Notes: a model not told the origin generated them from the letters alone. Positions 51,011-61,611 are shown, counted from the stretch's first letter. The stretch is 64,000 nt of DNA from Acidimicrobiales bacterium (GCA_029263195.1 JAJCXX010000084.1:1-64000), one strand, 5' to 3'. Numbers and translations: made by a program.

Positions 51011-51804
51011 GCACCGTGTCGAAGCCATCTCTGGCAGTGTGGAAGTTCGCCAGCTGCGACGGCTGCCAACTCACTTTGCTCGACTGCGAGGACGAACTGC
51101 TCGCCGTCACCGACCGTCTCGACATCGCCTATTTCCTCGAGGCGTCGAGCGCGACGGTTGCCGGGCCCTACGACCTGTCGCTTGTCGAAGGCTCGATCAC
51201 CACTCCCGACGATGTGGAGCGGATTCTGGAGGTTCGGCGCCAGTCGCGGTTCCTTGTCACGATCGGCGCCTGCGCAACAGCCGGCGGCATCCAGGCGCTA
51301 CGCAACTTCACCGACGTCGAAGAGCTCTTGCGAATCGTCTATGCCACGCCGGCGTTCTTGTCGACGCTTGGCACCTCGACGGCGATCTCCGAGCATGTCG
51401 ACGTCGACTTCGAGCTCCGTGGCTGCCCCATCGATCGCAGCCAGCTCCTCGAGGTGATCGGCGCTTACCTAGCCGGTCGAGACCCTGAGATCCCATCACA
51501 CAGCGTATGTGTTGAATGCAAACAGAAGACCAACGTCTGCGTGATGGTCGCCCACGGCACCCCGTGCCTCGGGCCCATCACCCACGCAGGATGTGGAGCC
51601 TTGTGCCCCACGTTCAACCGAGGCTGCTACGGCTGCTTCGGGCCGGTCGAATCGCCGAACACCGACGCGATGGCGGGTGCGCTGGCGGTGACCGGACTGT
51701 CCGCGGGTGCCATCGACCGGCTCTTCCACACGTTCAACGCATGGTCCGAACCGTTTCGCGATATGTCGGTATCGGTCCCGGCGCCGACGAGGAGGCAGCC
51801 ATGA
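51007..51804 (+). CDS. hydD: Group 3b NiFe hydrogenase small (delta) subunit
   Basis: A 265-residue small subunit carrying the electron-relay clusters. The proximal-cluster ligands are in [24 protein letters not shown] and [10 protein letters not shown]. Further Cys runs are [13 protein letters not shown] and [18 protein letters not shown] for the medial and distal clusters. No Tat signal is present, so it is cytosolic as expected for group 3b. It is coupled to both neighbours by ATGA overlaps. Confidence 0.92.
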   Translation: MSTVSKPSLAVWKFASCDGCQLTLLDCEDELLAVTDRLDIAYFLEASSATVAGPYDLSLVEGSITTPDDVERILEVRRQSRFLVTIGACATAGGIQALRNFTDVEELLRIVYATPAFLSTLGTSTAISEHVDVDFELRGCPIDRSQLLEVIGAYLAGRDPEIPSHSVCVECKQKTNVCVMVAHGTPCLGPITHAGCGALCPTFNRGCYGCFGPVESPNTDAMAGALAVTGLSAGAIDRLFHTFNAWSEPFRDMSVSVPAPTRRQP

Positions 51805-53105
51805 CCCACCGTGCGACCGGCAACAGGGCGCTCAGTACCGGCGCCTTAGCCCGGGTTGAGGGCGAGGGTGCAATGCGAATCGAGATCACCGACGGCCGGT
51901 TGGTCGACGTGAAGCTCAACATCTACGAGCCGCCCCGGTTCTTTGAGGGATTTCTTCGGGGTCGCGGCTATGGCGAGCCGGCTGATATTACGGCCCGCAT
52001 CTGCGGAATCTGCCCGGTCGCATACCAGATGAGCGCGTGTACGGCGATCGAGGACGCGCTCGGTGTCACCGTCGATGGCCAGCTGCGGGCGCTTCGACAT
52101 CTGCTGTATTGCGGTGAGTGGATCGAGAGCCACACGCTGCACATTCACTTTCTGCACGCGCCTGACTTCCTCGGCTATGACAGCGCGGTCGAGATGGCGG
52201 CTGCACATCGTGGCGTGGTTGAGCGCGGTCTAGAGGTGAAGAAGATCGGGAACGAGATCCTCGAGACGATTGGGGGTCGGGCCATCCATCCGGTGAACGT
52301 GAAGGTCGGCGGCTTCTACCGAGTTCCGGCGCGCCGAGAGCTGCAACCGCTCCGGGATCGACTCGAGCGAGGACATGCGCTCGCCCTCGAAGTGGTCGAC
52401 TTCGTGGCCGGGCTCGACTTCCCCGACCAGGAGATGGGCTATGAGTTCGTAGCCGTGGCTCATCCGAACGAGTATCCGATGCTCGGCAATCGTGTCGTCT
52501 CGGATCGTGGTCTTGATATCGACGCATCGACGTTCCTCGAGCACGTCCAGGAGGATCATGTCGAGCACTCGACGGCTCTACACGCACGTCTGATCGAGCG
52601 AGGCGAGTACTTGGTTGGTCCGCTGGCCCGCTACAGCCTTCACGCTGCGAAGCTGGCGCCCACCGCCGTCGCTGCGGCCAACGGTGCTGGGTTGGGCACG
52701 ACGTGCCATAACCCGTTCAGGAGCATCGTGGTGCGAGCGGTCGAAGTCGTGCACGCCTTCGAGACAGCCCTGGCAATCATCGACGGGTACGAACAACCCG
52801 ATCGTCCCGATGTACCCATCGAAGCCCGGCGCGGCATCGGCCATGGCGTGACCGAAGCCCCTCGGGGGTTGCTGTATCACCGCTACGAAATCGACGACGA
52901 CGGACTCATCGCCGACGCTGTGATCATCCCGCCTACGTCTCAGAACCAGGCGACCATCGAACACGACCTGTTCCACTTCGTCGAACGCCATCTAGAACTC
53001 GAGGACGACGAGCTGCGGCGACAAGCTGAGGTCACGATTCGTAATCACGACCCGTGCATAAGCTGTGCGACACATTTCCTCGACCTCACCGTTGTGCGAT
53101 CGTGA
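51801..53105 (+). CDS. hydA: Group 3b NiFe hydrogenase large (alpha) subunit
   Basis: A 434-residue catalytic subunit with the NiFe centre. The nickel-ligand motifs are L1 [12 protein letters not shown] near residue 72 and L2 DPCISCATH near the C-terminus. The stretch after the L2 His (FLDLTVVRS) is a removable tail, so it needs the endopeptidase encoded next. Alpha, delta, gamma and beta together form a soluble hydrogenase that can oxidise H2 with NADP or evolve H2 from NADPH. It overlaps the delta gene and the protease gene by 4 bases each. Confidence 0.95.
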   Translation: MTHRATGNRALSTGALARVEGEGAMRIEITDGRLVDVKLNIYEPPRFFEGFLRGRGYGEPADITARICGICPVAYQMSACTAIEDALGVTVDGQLRALRHLLYCGEWIESHTLHIHFLHAPDFLGYDSAVEMAAAHRGVVERGLEVKKIGNEILETIGGRAIHPVNVKVGGFYRVPARRELQPLRDRLERGHALALEVVDFVAGLDFPDQEMGYEFVAVAHPNEYPMLGNRVVSDRGLDIDASTFLEHVQEDHVEHSTALHARLIERGEYLVGPLARYSLHAAKLAPTAVAAANGAGLGTTCHNPFRSIVVRAVEVVHAFETALAIIDGYEQPDRPDVPIEARRGIGHGVTEAPRGLLYHRYEIDDDGLIADAVIIPPTSQNQATIEHDLFHFVERHLELEDDELRRQAEVTIRNHDPCISCATHFLDLTVVRS

Positions 53106-53581
53106 AATCGACTGGCGTGGCCTCGCTCGTGGTCATCGGTGTGGGCAATCCCATGCGCCGCGATGACGGTGTCGGTGCCGCAGCAATTGCTCTGCTTGAG
53201 CAGGCCGAGTTCGGTCGGAACAGCGATGCTGTGGAGCTGGTGCTACTCGACGGCGAGCCGACTCGGTTGATCGAAGCCTGGCGGGGCCGACGCCGAGCGA
53301 TCGTCATCGATGCCACAAGGGCGGGTGTCGATGCGGGCGCGATACACCGTGTCGACGTGGCGGTTGAGCCGCTGCCCGATTGGACCACAACCGGCAGCTC
53401 CCATTCGGCGGGAATCGCAGAGGCAGTCGCCTTGGCAAAGGCACTCGACTCGTTGCCCGACGAACTGGTCGTTTTCGGCATCGAGCCCGCCGATCTTTCG
53501 ATGGGTGAGGGCCTGTCGCCGGCGGTCGAGGCCGCGCTGCCTGCGTTGGTCGAGTTGGTGATCGACGAGGCCCGGGCATGA
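53102..53581 (+). CDS. Hydrogenase maturation endopeptidase (HybD/FrxA type)
   Basis: A 159-residue peptidase of the HybD/HycI family that trims the large-subunit C-terminus after nickel insertion. It has VIGVGNPMRRDDGVGAAA (the first nickel-sensing Asp), a second acidic residue in VIDATRAG and His in SSHSAGIAEAVALAKAL. The GTG at 53102 overlaps the large-subunit stop (GTGA); the track start at 53054 lies inside it. Its stop overlaps hypF as ATGA. Confidence 0.9.
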   Translation: MKSTGVASLVVIGVGNPMRRDDGVGAAAIALLEQAEFGRNSDAVELVLLDGEPTRLIEAWRGRRRAIVIDATRAGVDAGAIHRVDVAVEPLPDWTTTGSSHSAGIAEAVALAKALDSLPDELVVFGIEPADLSMGEGLSPAVEAALPALVELVIDEARA

Positions 53582-55938
53582 CCGACGTCCACCGGCGCCG
53601 GTTTGTTGTCCGTGGTGTGGTGCAGGGCGTCGGCTTCCGGCCGTACGTGTATCGACTTGCACAGGAGTGCGAGCTTTCCGGCTTCGTACGCAACGACGCA
53701 TCCCATGTTCACATCGAGGTCGAAGGCCGATCGAGTGACATCGAGCGCTTCAGCACACGACTCGAATCCGAGGTGCCACCTCTCGGCCGGATCGCCTCCG
53801 TCGAGACCACGCGGATGCCGAGCGTCTTCGAGCCGGAGTTTTGCATCGCGCCGAGTGGACCGACAGGGCACGATCGAGAACCATCGCTCATTCCTCCCGA
53901 CACAGCGGTCTGCGACGACTGTGTTCGTGAGCTGTTCGATCCTGCCGACCGTCGCTACCGGCACCCCTTCATCACCTGCACGAACTGCGGTCCTCGATTC
54001 ACGATCATCAACGCCCTTCCCTACGACCGTCCCAACACGACCATGGGATTCTTCGATCTCTGTGCGGTGTGTCGGAAGGAGTACGCCGACCCCAACGACC
54101 GTCGCTACCACGCCCAGCCGCTGGCCTGCCCGAGGTGTGGCCCGACGCTTCGCCACGAGCGGGATGGCCAGGTGACCATCGGGACCGACGTCGCGATCGC
54201 CAGTGTGCAAGCCGATCTGGCCGAAGGACTGATCGTCGCGATCAAGGGTCTCGGCGGCTACCACCTCGCCGTCGATGCAACCAACGACGCCGCCGTGAAC
54301 GAACTGCGCCGACGGAAGGCACGGGCCGACAAGCCGTTCGCGGTCATGGTGCCCGATCTGAACGCAGCCCGCCGGGTGGCACGAGTGGGCTCGGCGGAAG
54401 CCTCGGCCCTGCAATCACCTGCCCATCCGATCGTCTTGCTGCGTGCCCGCACAGGTTCATGTTTGGCCGATGGGGTTGCGCCGGGTAACCCACTCGTGGG
54501 AGTTCTGCTCAGCTACACACCGTTGCACCATCTGCTTTTCGCTCGAGGACCAGACGCCCCTGCACGCGTCCCGACTGCTCTGGTGATGACGAGCGGCAAC
54601 GTTGCCGAGGAACCGATCTGTTTCGACGACGTCGATGCCCACAATCGGCTCGACCACATCGCCGACAGCTTCTGCACCCACAACCGTCCGATTCACACAC
54701 CGTGCGACGACTCGGTCATCCGGCTGCTCAACGACGTCGAATTGCCGATTCGGCGCAGTCGGGGATATGCGCCTCTGCCCGTGCAGCTCCCCATGTCCGT
54801 GCCGCCCACACTGGCCGTAGGCGGGGAGATGAAGAACACGTTCGCAATCGCGACTGACCGGACCGCATGGCTGAGCCAGCATCTCGGCGACATGGGAAAT
54901 CTCGAGACGCTCAACGCATTTGAGGCGTCGGTCGCACGTTTCATCCAGTTCTACGGAGTGAATTGTGCTGTGATCGCGGTTGATGCGCATCCCGGCTACC
55001 AGACCCGCCGGTGGGCGATGCAGCACAAAGCCGACCTCGGTGTCGTCAAGGTGCAACATCATCACGCCCATCTGGCCTCGCTCATGGTGGAGCACTCACA
55101 CGATGGCACGGAACCGGTCATCGGCTTCGTGTTCGACGGAACCGGATACGGCAACGACGGCACACTGTGGGGTGGTGAGATCCTCCTCGGTGACTACGCC
55201 GGATTCGAGCGCTGGGGACACCTGCGCGAAGTGCTGATACCCGGCGGCGATAGCGCGGCGAACAACCCCTGTCGCACAGCGCTGGCCCACCTGCACGCAG
55301 CAGGAGTCGAGTGGGCGGACGAACTTCCACCGGTCATCGTCTGCGATGAAGCCGAGCGTCGGGTCCTCGCCCAACAGCTCGCCGCCTCCACGAACTGTGT
55401 GGCGAGCTCGAGCATGGGCCGTCTCTTCGACGCCACGGCATCGCTTCTGGGCCTGCGGCATCGCATCACGTACGAGGCGCAAGCCGCGATCGAGTTGGAA
55501 GTGCTCGCTGGAAAGGCCGACCGGTCATTCCCGCTCGCCTTCTCGATCAACGAGGACGGCTCCATCGACCCCACCCCGGTGGTGCGAGGCGTTGTCGATG
55601 CTGTTCGAGCGGGTGTCGACACCGCCGCCGTCGCCCTCGGCTTCCATGATGCAGTGGTGGAGGCGATGGTGGCCTGCGCCGCGTCGATTCGCGAGGAGAG
55701 ACTACTCAGCGTCGTCGGCCTCACGGGTGGAGTATTTCAGAATGTACTTCTGACTCAGCTCGCCACAGCGCGGTTGCGCGAATACGGTTTCGACGTGTTG
55801 ACCCATCGGCTCGTTCCACCCAACGACGGGGGCCTGGCCCTCGGCCAGGCGATGGTGGCAGCGCACCGACGTGGCCGCGTTCCGACGAACGAAGCCGCGA
55901 CCGAGCGGCTGGATGGACGGTGGTCGCCGTGTGTCTAG
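53578..55938 (+). CDS. hypF: Carbamoyltransferase HypF
   Basis: A 786-residue HypF that makes the cyanide ligands of the NiFe site from carbamoyl phosphate. The acylphosphatase domain (VVRGVVQGVGFRPYVYRL) is followed by two zinc fingers (CDDC with CTNCGPRFT, and CAVC with CPRCGPTLRHE). A YrdC-like domain (KARADKPFAVMVPDLNAARRV, CDDSVIR) and a Kae1-like C-terminus (VQHHHAHLASLMVEH, FDGTGYGNDGTLWGGE) complete it. All domains are present and of normal length. It overlaps hypC by 10 bases. Confidence 0.95.
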   Translation: MTDVHRRRFVVRGVVQGVGFRPYVYRLAQECELSGFVRNDASHVHIEVEGRSSDIERFSTRLESEVPPLGRIASVETTRMPSVFEPEFCIAPSGPTGHDREPSLIPPDTAVCDDCVRELFDPADRRYRHPFITCTNCGPRFTIINALPYDRPNTTMGFFDLCAVCRKEYADPNDRRYHAQPLACPRCGPTLRHERDGQVTIGTDVAIASVQADLAEGLIVAIKGLGGYHLAVDATNDAAVNELRRRKARADKPFAVMVPDLNAARRVARVGSAEASALQSPAHPIVLLRARTGSCLADGVAPGNPLVGVLLSYTPLHHLLFARGPDAPARVPTALVMTSGNVAEEPICFDDVDAHNRLDHIADSFCTHNRPIHTPCDDSVIRLLNDVELPIRRSRGYAPLPVQLPMSVPPTLAVGGEMKNTFAIATDRTAWLSQHLGDMGNLETLNAFEASVARFIQFYGVNCAVIAVDAHPGYQTRRWAMQHKADLGVVKVQHHHAHLASLMVEHSHDGTEPVIGFVFDGTGYGNDGTLWGGEILLGDYAGFERWGHLREVLIPGGDSAANNPCRTALAHLHAAGVEWADELPPVIVCDEAERRVLAQQLAASTNCVASSSMGRLFDATASLLGLRHRITYEAQAAIELEVLAGKADRSFPLAFSINEDGSIDPTPVVRGVVDAVRAGVDTAAVALGFHDAVVEAMVACAASIREERLLSVVGLTGGVFQNVLLTQLATARLREYGFDVLTHRLVPPNDGGLALGQAMVAAHRRGRVPTNEAATERLDGRWSPCV

Positions 55939-56189
55939 GAGTGCCAGGTCGCATCATCGACACCCACACCGACCGAGGCACGCCCATGGCCACCGTCGAC
56001 TTCGGAGGCGTGACCAAAGACGTGTGTCTCGCTTTCGCACCGGAAGCCGACGTGGGCCAGTACGTCATCATCCACGCCGGGTTCGCAATCACGGTGCTCG
56101 ATGAGGAGGCGGCGCACGCGTCGCTCGATCTCTTCGAGGAGATCGGCATCGTCGAAGCGATTGGTCAATCCGGGGTGGAAGAGGCGTGA
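55929..56189 (+). CDS. hypC: Hydrogenase maturation chaperone HypC
   Basis: An 86-residue HypC that holds the iron centre with HypD and then binds the large-subunit precursor. I use the GTG at 55929 so the protein starts Met-Cys-Leu-Gly-Val-Pro-Gly: the family needs Cys2 directly after the initiator Met. The track start at 55920 adds three residues before it. The core [32 protein letters not shown] is standard. It overlaps hypF and hypD. Confidence 0.93.
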   Translation: MCLGVPGRIIDTHTDRGTPMATVDFGGVTKDVCLAFAPEADVGQYVIIHAGFAITVLDEEAAHASLDLFEEIGIVEAIGQSGVEEA

Positions 56190-57295
56190 AGTACCTGAGC
56201 GAGTTCGCCGACCCCGATCTGGCCCGCAAGCTGCTCGACGAGATCGCCGCAACGGTGACGCGACATTGGGCGATCATGGAAGTGTGCGGAGGCCAGACGC
56301 ATTCGATCATCCGCCATGGCATTGATCAGTTGCTGCCCGAAGAGGTCGAACTGATTCATGGACCAGGCTGCCCGGTGTGCGTCACGCCCGCCGAGAGCAT
56401 CGATCGTGGTGTGCAGATCGCCAGTAAACCCAACGTGATCTTCTGCTCGTTCGGCGACATGTTGCGGGTGCCGGGCACCTCGCGTGACCTGTTCTCGGTG
56501 CGAGCGGCAGGGAGTGACGTGCGCGTTGTGTATTCCCCGCTCGATGCGGTCACGATCGCTGAGGACAATCCCGACAAGGACGTGGTGTTCTTCGCCGTTG
56601 GGTTCGAGACGACCGCTCCGGCGAACGCAATGGCCGTTCACCAGGCGCGAGAGCGCGGCATAACGAATTTCTCGGCGCTCGTGAGCCATGTGCTCGTGCC
56701 GCCGGCGATAGAGGCCATCGTGACCAGTCCCGACTCTCGGGTCGATGCGTTCCTGGCTGCGGGTCATGTGTGCAGCGTGATGGGCACTCGCCAATACGAG
56801 CCGATCGCAGAGAAGTACCGAGTGCCGATCGTGGTGACTGGCTTCGAACCACTCGACGTGCTCGACGGCATCAGGAGAGCGGTTGCTCAACTCGAAGCGG
56901 GCCAGGCCACGGTCGAGAACGCCTACGAACGCGCGGTGCAGACCGACGGCAACGAGATGGCCCAGCGCATGCTCGACGATGTGTTCGACATCACCGACCG
57001 GCAGTGGCGTGGCATCGGTGAGATCCCGGCCAGCGGATGGCGCCTCACCGAGAAATTCCGTGACTTTGACGCCGAGCGTCGCTTCGATGTGCTCGACCTG
57101 GAGGTCGCGGAGAGCACAACCTGCCGTTCCGGTGAGGTGCTCCAGGGTCTGATCAAACCCAGTGAGTGTCCAGAGTTCGGTGTGACTTGCACGCCTCGGC
57201 ATCCGCTCGGGGCAACCATGGTGTCGGGTGAGGGTGCCTGCGCCGCGTACTACCGGTATCGCCGTTCCGGCGATGTGGCGGCGACCGGTGGCTGA
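56186..57295 (+). CDS. hypD: Hydrogenase maturation protein HypD
   Basis: A 369-residue HypD, the 4Fe-4S protein on which Fe(CN)2CO is built with HypC. Landmarks are [52 protein letters not shown] and C-terminal Cys residues in [20 protein letters not shown] and [22 protein letters not shown]. It starts at a GTG overlapping the hypC stop. Length is normal. Confidence 0.95.
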   Translation: MKYLSEFADPDLARKLLDEIAATVTRHWAIMEVCGGQTHSIIRHGIDQLLPEEVELIHGPGCPVCVTPAESIDRGVQIASKPNVIFCSFGDMLRVPGTSRDLFSVRAAGSDVRVVYSPLDAVTIAEDNPDKDVVFFAVGFETTAPANAMAVHQARERGITNFSALVSHVLVPPAIEAIVTSPDSRVDAFLAAGHVCSVMGTRQYEPIAEKYRVPIVVTGFEPLDVLDGIRRAVAQLEAGQATVENAYERAVQTDGNEMAQRMLDDVFDITDRQWRGIGEIPASGWRLTEKFRDFDAERRFDVLDLEVAESTTCRSGEVLQGLIKPSECPEFGVTCTPRHPLGATMVSGEGACAAYYRYRRSGDVAATGG

Positions 57296-58340
57296 CATCC
57301 AGGGCGCCAACTGCCCCATACCGTTCCGCGACAGCGACAGGGTGACGATTGCCCACGGGGGCGGCGGGCAGCTCACCCAGGAACTGATTCGCGAGCTGTT
57401 TCTGCCGGCTTTCGGTGAAGCCGCGGCGGCGGCTACGCCCACGGACTCGGCCGTTGTCCGTATCGGCGACGAACGCGTGGCATTCACCACCGACAGCTAC
57501 GTCGTGCGCCCGCTCTTCTTTCCCGGCGGCGACATCGGCAAGCTCGCGGTGCATGGCACCGTGAACGACCTAGCAGTGGCCGGTGCCCGACCACTGGCGC
57601 TGTCTACGGCGTTCATCCTGGAGGAAGGTCTCGAGATGGAGGTCCTCAATCGGGTGGCCGCGTCGATGGGCGAAGCCGCCATCGAAGCCTGTGTTCAGCT
57701 GATCACGGGCGATACGAAGGTCGTCGATGCAGGCCTTGCCGACGGCATGTACGTCACCACCGCGGGAATCGGCGTGGTGCCGGCTGGCGTCGACATCCGC
57801 CCCAACCGGGTCGTGCCGGGCGACAAGGTCGTCCTGAGCGGTCCGATCGGCCTGCACGGTACGGCAGTGCTCAGCGTGCGCGAGGGCCTCGAGTTCGGCA
57901 CCGATCTGCAGTCGGACTGCGCCCCGCTGAACGGGCTCGTCAGCTCGATGCTCGACACCTGCCCGGATGTGCACATGATGCGCGACCTCACCCGAGGCGG
58001 CCTGGCTGCCGGGCTCTGCGAAATCGCTGAAACGGCATCGGTGGGGATTCACTACGAGGAATCGGCGGTTCCCGTTCCGCCCGAGGTCGACGCTGCGTGC
58101 GGGTTCCTCGGCCTCGATCCAGTCCACGTTGCCAACGAAGGCCGGCTCGTCGCATTCGTGTCGTCAACCGACGCCGACGCAGTTCTCGACACAATGAGGT
58201 CCCACGAGCTCGGAGCTGAGGCGGTCATCATCGGCGAAGTGACGGCCGATGATCGTGCGATCGTGGTCGCAAAGACGAGCCTCGGTGCGCACCGAATTGT
58301 CGACCTGCCTCTCGGCGAGCAATTGCCCCGCATCTGCTAG
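57288..58340 (+). CDS. hypE: Carbamoyl-dehydratase HypE
   Basis: A 350-residue HypE that dehydrates the thiocarbamoyl group made by HypF to a thiocyanate. It has [22 protein letters not shown], the ATP-binding [21 protein letters not shown] and [14 protein letters not shown], and the invariant C-terminal PRIC whose Cys receives the carbamoyl group. The GTG at 57288 overlaps the hypD end. It is the last gene of the operon; hypA and hypB for nickel insertion are not in the window. Confidence 0.95.
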   Translation: MADIQGANCPIPFRDSDRVTIAHGGGGQLTQELIRELFLPAFGEAAAAATPTDSAVVRIGDERVAFTTDSYVVRPLFFPGGDIGKLAVHGTVNDLAVAGARPLALSTAFILEEGLEMEVLNRVAASMGEAAIEACVQLITGDTKVVDAGLADGMYVTTAGIGVVPAGVDIRPNRVVPGDKVVLSGPIGLHGTAVLSVREGLEFGTDLQSDCAPLNGLVSSMLDTCPDVHMMRDLTRGGLAAGLCEIAETASVGIHYEESAVPVPPEVDAACGFLGLDPVHVANEGRLVAFVSSTDADAVLDTMRSHELGAEAVIIGEVTADDRAIVVAKTSLGAHRIVDLPLGEQLPRIC

Positions 58341-58355
58341 CCACTGTCTGCCGAA

Positions 58356-58377
58356 AACTCTGTCGTGGCTGGTCAGG
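58356..58377 (+). repeat. Intergenic repeat AACTCTGTCGT, copy 3 (with GTCGTGGCTGGTCAGG)
   Basis: Contains the 11-base word shared with 121 and 26168 and, overlapping it, a 16-base word found again at 61612-61627. It lies just after hypE, in the gap before the GGDEF-EAL gene. Confidence 0.55.
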
Positions 58378-58465
58378 AGGCAGGATCCCGGTCCAGGTGA
58401 CCGTGGAACGCAGCGGCGCGGTCACCATCCATGGTCGAAACAGATCGGCAACGTAGCGTTGTCTC

Positions 58466-60115
58466 ATGGTCAGTCTGACTGGCGTCAACGCTGCGGCCGC
58501 GGCCGAGGCAGCTGCTGATCCAATCGTCGCGGTCGACCTCGACGGTTCGATCGTCTACGCCAATCCGGCCACCCGAGAATCCTTCGAGCGCAGTTCACTG
58601 ATCGACATCCGCCTCGAGTCCATACTGACGGTCCAGGGCGGCCATACGCTGCTGAGTGTGTTGGGGCCGACGCCTCAGCGAGTTCTGGTCGAGATCGCGC
58701 CCGATGCCGGCGAGCCATTCGAGGCCGAGATGTCTGTCAACCCCTCCGACGCGCCCGAGGGTCGATACTGGGTGCTGGTCATGCACCCGCTTCCCCGCCA
58801 GGAGCTGTCGATCCGCGAGTTGCTGCGGCGGGCTACCCACGATGACTTGACGTCACTGGCAAATCGCAGTTACCTGCTCGAACACATTGATACGACGTTT
58901 CGTGACCCTCGTACCGCCGATGTTCCACACTGCCTGGTGTTGTTCGATCTCGACGGGTTCAAGCGCATCAACGACAACTGGGGACACGACGCAGGCGACG
59001 CGGTGCTCGTGGCCATAGGGTCACGCCTACTGGGCTTGTGCCGACCAGGCGATGTGGTGGCCCGCCTCGGCGGCGACGAGTTTGCAGCGTGGTGTCACAA
59101 CATCGACGACAGACACGTACCGGACCTGGCCCGGCGGCTGGGGTCGGTGTTTGCTGACCCGGTCGAGTTCGACGAGCTCCGACTGGAAGTGAGGGGTTCG
59201 CTAGGCGCCACCACCACCTCGTTCGCCCACGACCCCAACGAACTTCTGCGTCAAGCCGACACCGCGATGTATCGGGCCAAGGCCAGTGGCCGGGACAGTC
59301 ACGTAATTTTCGATGCAGCGATGGCCGCCGAGTTACGTGAACGAGGAGTACGCGAGCGCGAGCTCCGCCGGGCCCTGAGCACCGAGCAGTTCGTGTTGCA
59401 CTTCCAGCCCGTCGTCAACCTCGCCACCAAAGTAGTCATCGGCATGGAGGCGCTGGCTCGCTGGGATCATCCTCGGCTCGGCCAACTCCAACCGCACGAC
59501 TTCATTCCGCTTGTCGAGTCGACGCTTCTACTCGACGAGTTCAATACCGCCATGATCGAACAGGCCTGCAACCAGCTCGCGGCCTGGCAGGAACAGCTCA
59601 GTAGGCCGCTGTCGGTGTGGATCAACGTCTCGCCCAACCATCTGAGCGAGGCTTTCGTCGACAGGTTCTCGACCCTGATCCGTGATCTGGATCTCGTTCC
59701 TGGACGGTTGGTCATTGAGCTGACCGAGGATGCCACGATCGCGACACCGGAGAGGGTCGCCGTCCTCGAATCGCTCCGTGCCCTGGGTGTCCGGATCGCG
59801 GTCGACGACTTTGACACCGGCCACTCCCACCTCGCTTGTCTCGCCGACCTGCCCATCGATCTGGTCAAGCTCGACAAGTCCCTCGTCCAGGGCATCGCTG
59901 GTCGGCCCGAGAGACTGTCGCTCGCGTCCTCGGTGATCGACCTGGCCCACGCATTGAACACGGAGGTCGTGGCCGAAGGCGTCGAATGCCGCGAAGACCT
60001 CGAGGTGCTTGAGCGACTCGGATGCGACCACGCGCAGGGATTCCTCCTGGCTATGCCCAGCCCGGCTGAGGACGTGCCCGGGCTGGACGTTGGAGACGTG
60101 ATCGATCTGCGCTGA
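58466..60115 (+). CDS. PAS-GGDEF-EAL c-di-GMP turnover protein
   Basis: A 549-residue cytosolic protein. A PAS domain (residues 10-110, PIVAVDLDGSIVYANPATRESFERSS) is followed by a diguanylate cyclase domain with intact ARLGGDEFAAW and an inhibitory RxxD site (RPGD) five residues before it. An EAL phosphodiesterase domain follows with MEALARWDHPRLG, NVSPNHL, ELTEDAT, DDFDTGHSHL and KLDKS, then AEGVE and QGFLL. The DDFGTG consensus is DDFDTG here, but the acidic ligands are kept. Both activities are plausible. It lies after the hydrogenase operon. Confidence 0.93.
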   Translation: MVSLTGVNAAAAAEAAADPIVAVDLDGSIVYANPATRESFERSSLIDIRLESILTVQGGHTLLSVLGPTPQRVLVEIAPDAGEPFEAEMSVNPSDAPEGRYWVLVMHPLPRQELSIRELLRRATHDDLTSLANRSYLLEHIDTTFRDPRTADVPHCLVLFDLDGFKRINDNWGHDAGDAVLVAIGSRLLGLCRPGDVVARLGGDEFAAWCHNIDDRHVPDLARRLGSVFADPVEFDELRLEVRGSLGATTTSFAHDPNELLRQADTAMYRAKASGRDSHVIFDAAMAAELRERGVRERELRRALSTEQFVLHFQPVVNLATKVVIGMEALARWDHPRLGQLQPHDFIPLVESTLLLDEFNTAMIEQACNQLAAWQEQLSRPLSVWINVSPNHLSEAFVDRFSTLIRDLDLVPGRLVIELTEDATIATPERVAVLESLRALGVRIAVDDFDTGHSHLACLADLPIDLVKLDKSLVQGIAGRPERLSLASSVIDLAHALNTEVVAEGVECREDLEVLERLGCDHAQGFLLAMPSPAEDVPGLDVGDVIDLR

Positions 60116-60183
60116 TCAGTCCGCTTGGAAGGTCGCGATGGCAGAGGCAACCATGAGTGGGTCGAGTCCGTAGCATTGGCGAG

Positions 60184-61071
60184 ATGCGGATCTTCTTCAC
60201 CGGTGGTAGTGGCAAGGCGGGGCGGCATGCGATCCCGTATCTGGTCGAGAAGGGGCACCGGGTGGTCAATGGTGATCTCGTGCCCCTCGGTCACCCCGGG
60301 GTCTCCGACCTGCGCATCGATCTCACCGACGCCGGGCAGGTCTTCAATGCCCTCTCGGCATATGCCGGGTTCGATGAGCTCGAGCCCGGGACCGGTGTGC
60401 CGTCTTACGACGCCGTCGTCCATTTCGCGGCGATCCCTGCGATCCTCGTCCGGCCTGACAATGAGACGTTTCGCGTCAACGCACTCAGCACCTACAACGT
60501 CATCGACGCTGCGGTGAAGCTTGGGATCAGCAAGGTCATCTTCGCGAGCTCGGAGACGACCTACGGGATCTGCTTCGCCGACGGCGAAGCTATTCCCGAG
60601 TACGTGCCGATTGACGAGGAGCACCCGACAGTTCCCCACGACAGTTATGCGATGTCGAAGGTTGTCAACGAAGCGACCGCGCGCTCATTCCAAGCGCGGA
60701 CCGGCATCGACATCTACGGGTTGCGCATCAACAACGTGATCGAGCCGCACGAATACGGGACCAAGTTTCCAGCGTTCGTCGCAGACCCCGAACTGCGACG
60801 TCGCAATATCTTCGCCTACATCGATGCTCGCGACCTCGGCCACATGGTCGATTGCTGCCTTCACACCGATGGCCTCGGCTACGAAGTCTTCAATGTCTCC
60901 AACAACGACACGTCGGTGGGGATCACAAGCGAAGAAGTGTGCGAGCGCTTCTACCCCGGCGTGGAACGCCGGCGCGAGTTCGGTGAGTACGAGACGTTCT
61001 ACTCGAACGACAAGGCCAAGCGGCTCGTGGGATTCGCCCCGCGCCACTCGTGGCGCCACGAACCCGGCTGA
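60184..61071 (+). CDS. NAD-dependent epimerase/dehydratase
   Basis: A 295-residue extended SDR. It has MRIFFTGGSGKAGRHAIPYLVEKGH (the nucleotide loop), YDAVVHFAAIPA, VIFASSETTYGI (catalytic Ser/Thr region) and the YAMSK pair of the catalytic Tyr and Lys, then a C-terminal substrate domain. It is likely to act on a nucleotide sugar or sugar acid (uronate-dehydrogenase-like). The ATG at 60184 is used; the longer frame adds 9 residues. It is monocistronic. Confidence 0.88.
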   Translation: MRIFFTGGSGKAGRHAIPYLVEKGHRVVNGDLVPLGHPGVSDLRIDLTDAGQVFNALSAYAGFDELEPGTGVPSYDAVVHFAAIPAILVRPDNETFRVNALSTYNVIDAAVKLGISKVIFASSETTYGICFADGEAIPEYVPIDEEHPTVPHDSYAMSKVVNEATARSFQARTGIDIYGLRINNVIEPHEYGTKFPAFVADPELRRRNIFAYIDARDLGHMVDCCLHTDGLGYEVFNVSNNDTSVGITSEEVCERFYPGVERRREFGEYETFYSNDKAKRLVGFAPRHSWRHEPG

Positions 61072-61131
61072 CCCGCCGGTGGCCCCAGGTCCGGGCCTCG
61101 TCGTCGGTGGCCGGACAATTTGTGTTCGTCT

Positions 61132-61515
61132 CTACTGGCCTGCGATCGACTCGATGGCAGCGACGAGATTCTTCACTGATAGCAACCCATAGTCGAACTC
61201 GAACTCCTCGCCGTTGGTCATGGTGACCACCGCTCGTTTCATGAGCCGGCTCTTGGTGGCCTTCACACCGGCGATCTCGCTCGCCGGGAGCTCGACTGTC
61301 GCGGTCTCATCGTTGGAGTAGCGGTAGACGGTATGGCCACCAGCCGCGGTGAAGCTGGCGACATCGAGGAAGATCGCCTTGACGATGGTCTTGTTGCTCG
61401 ACTCATAGAGCGACTCGAAACGCACTCCGTCATCGCTGACGGCCAACTCACCGGTGTGTCGGCCCCCCTCCGTCGGGAGATAGTTGATTTTCCAGGTGTC
61501 AGCGTCAGTGCTCAC
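61132..61515 (-). CDS. Hypothetical PH-like beta-rich protein
   Basis: A 127-residue protein whose pattern (WKINYLPTEGGRHTGELAVSDDGVRFES, SFTAAGGHTVYRYSNDETATVEL and KRAVVTMTNGEEFEFDYG) suggests a PH-like or GRAM-like barrel. There is no signal peptide or membrane segment. I do not recognise a named family. It is encoded opposite to its neighbours and close to the epimerase 3' end. Confidence 0.7.
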   Translation of the reverse strand: MSTDADTWKINYLPTEGGRHTGELAVSDDGVRFESLYESSNKTIVKAIFLDVASFTAAGGHTVYRYSNDETATVELPASEIAGVKATKSRLMKRAVVTMTNGEEFEFDYGLLSVKNLVAAIESIAGQ

Positions 61516-61611
61516 GAGAGCCTCCGGTGGGTCAGGCGGGAACCACCGGAGGCGGATCCCGCTATACGATTACTACACACGGATTCTGCCACCTGTGGGC
61601 CCAAATATCGC

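Noticed and set aside
53086-54414. 442-residue minus-strand ORF over the protease and hypF
   Set aside because: Antisense shadow with no recognisable domain.
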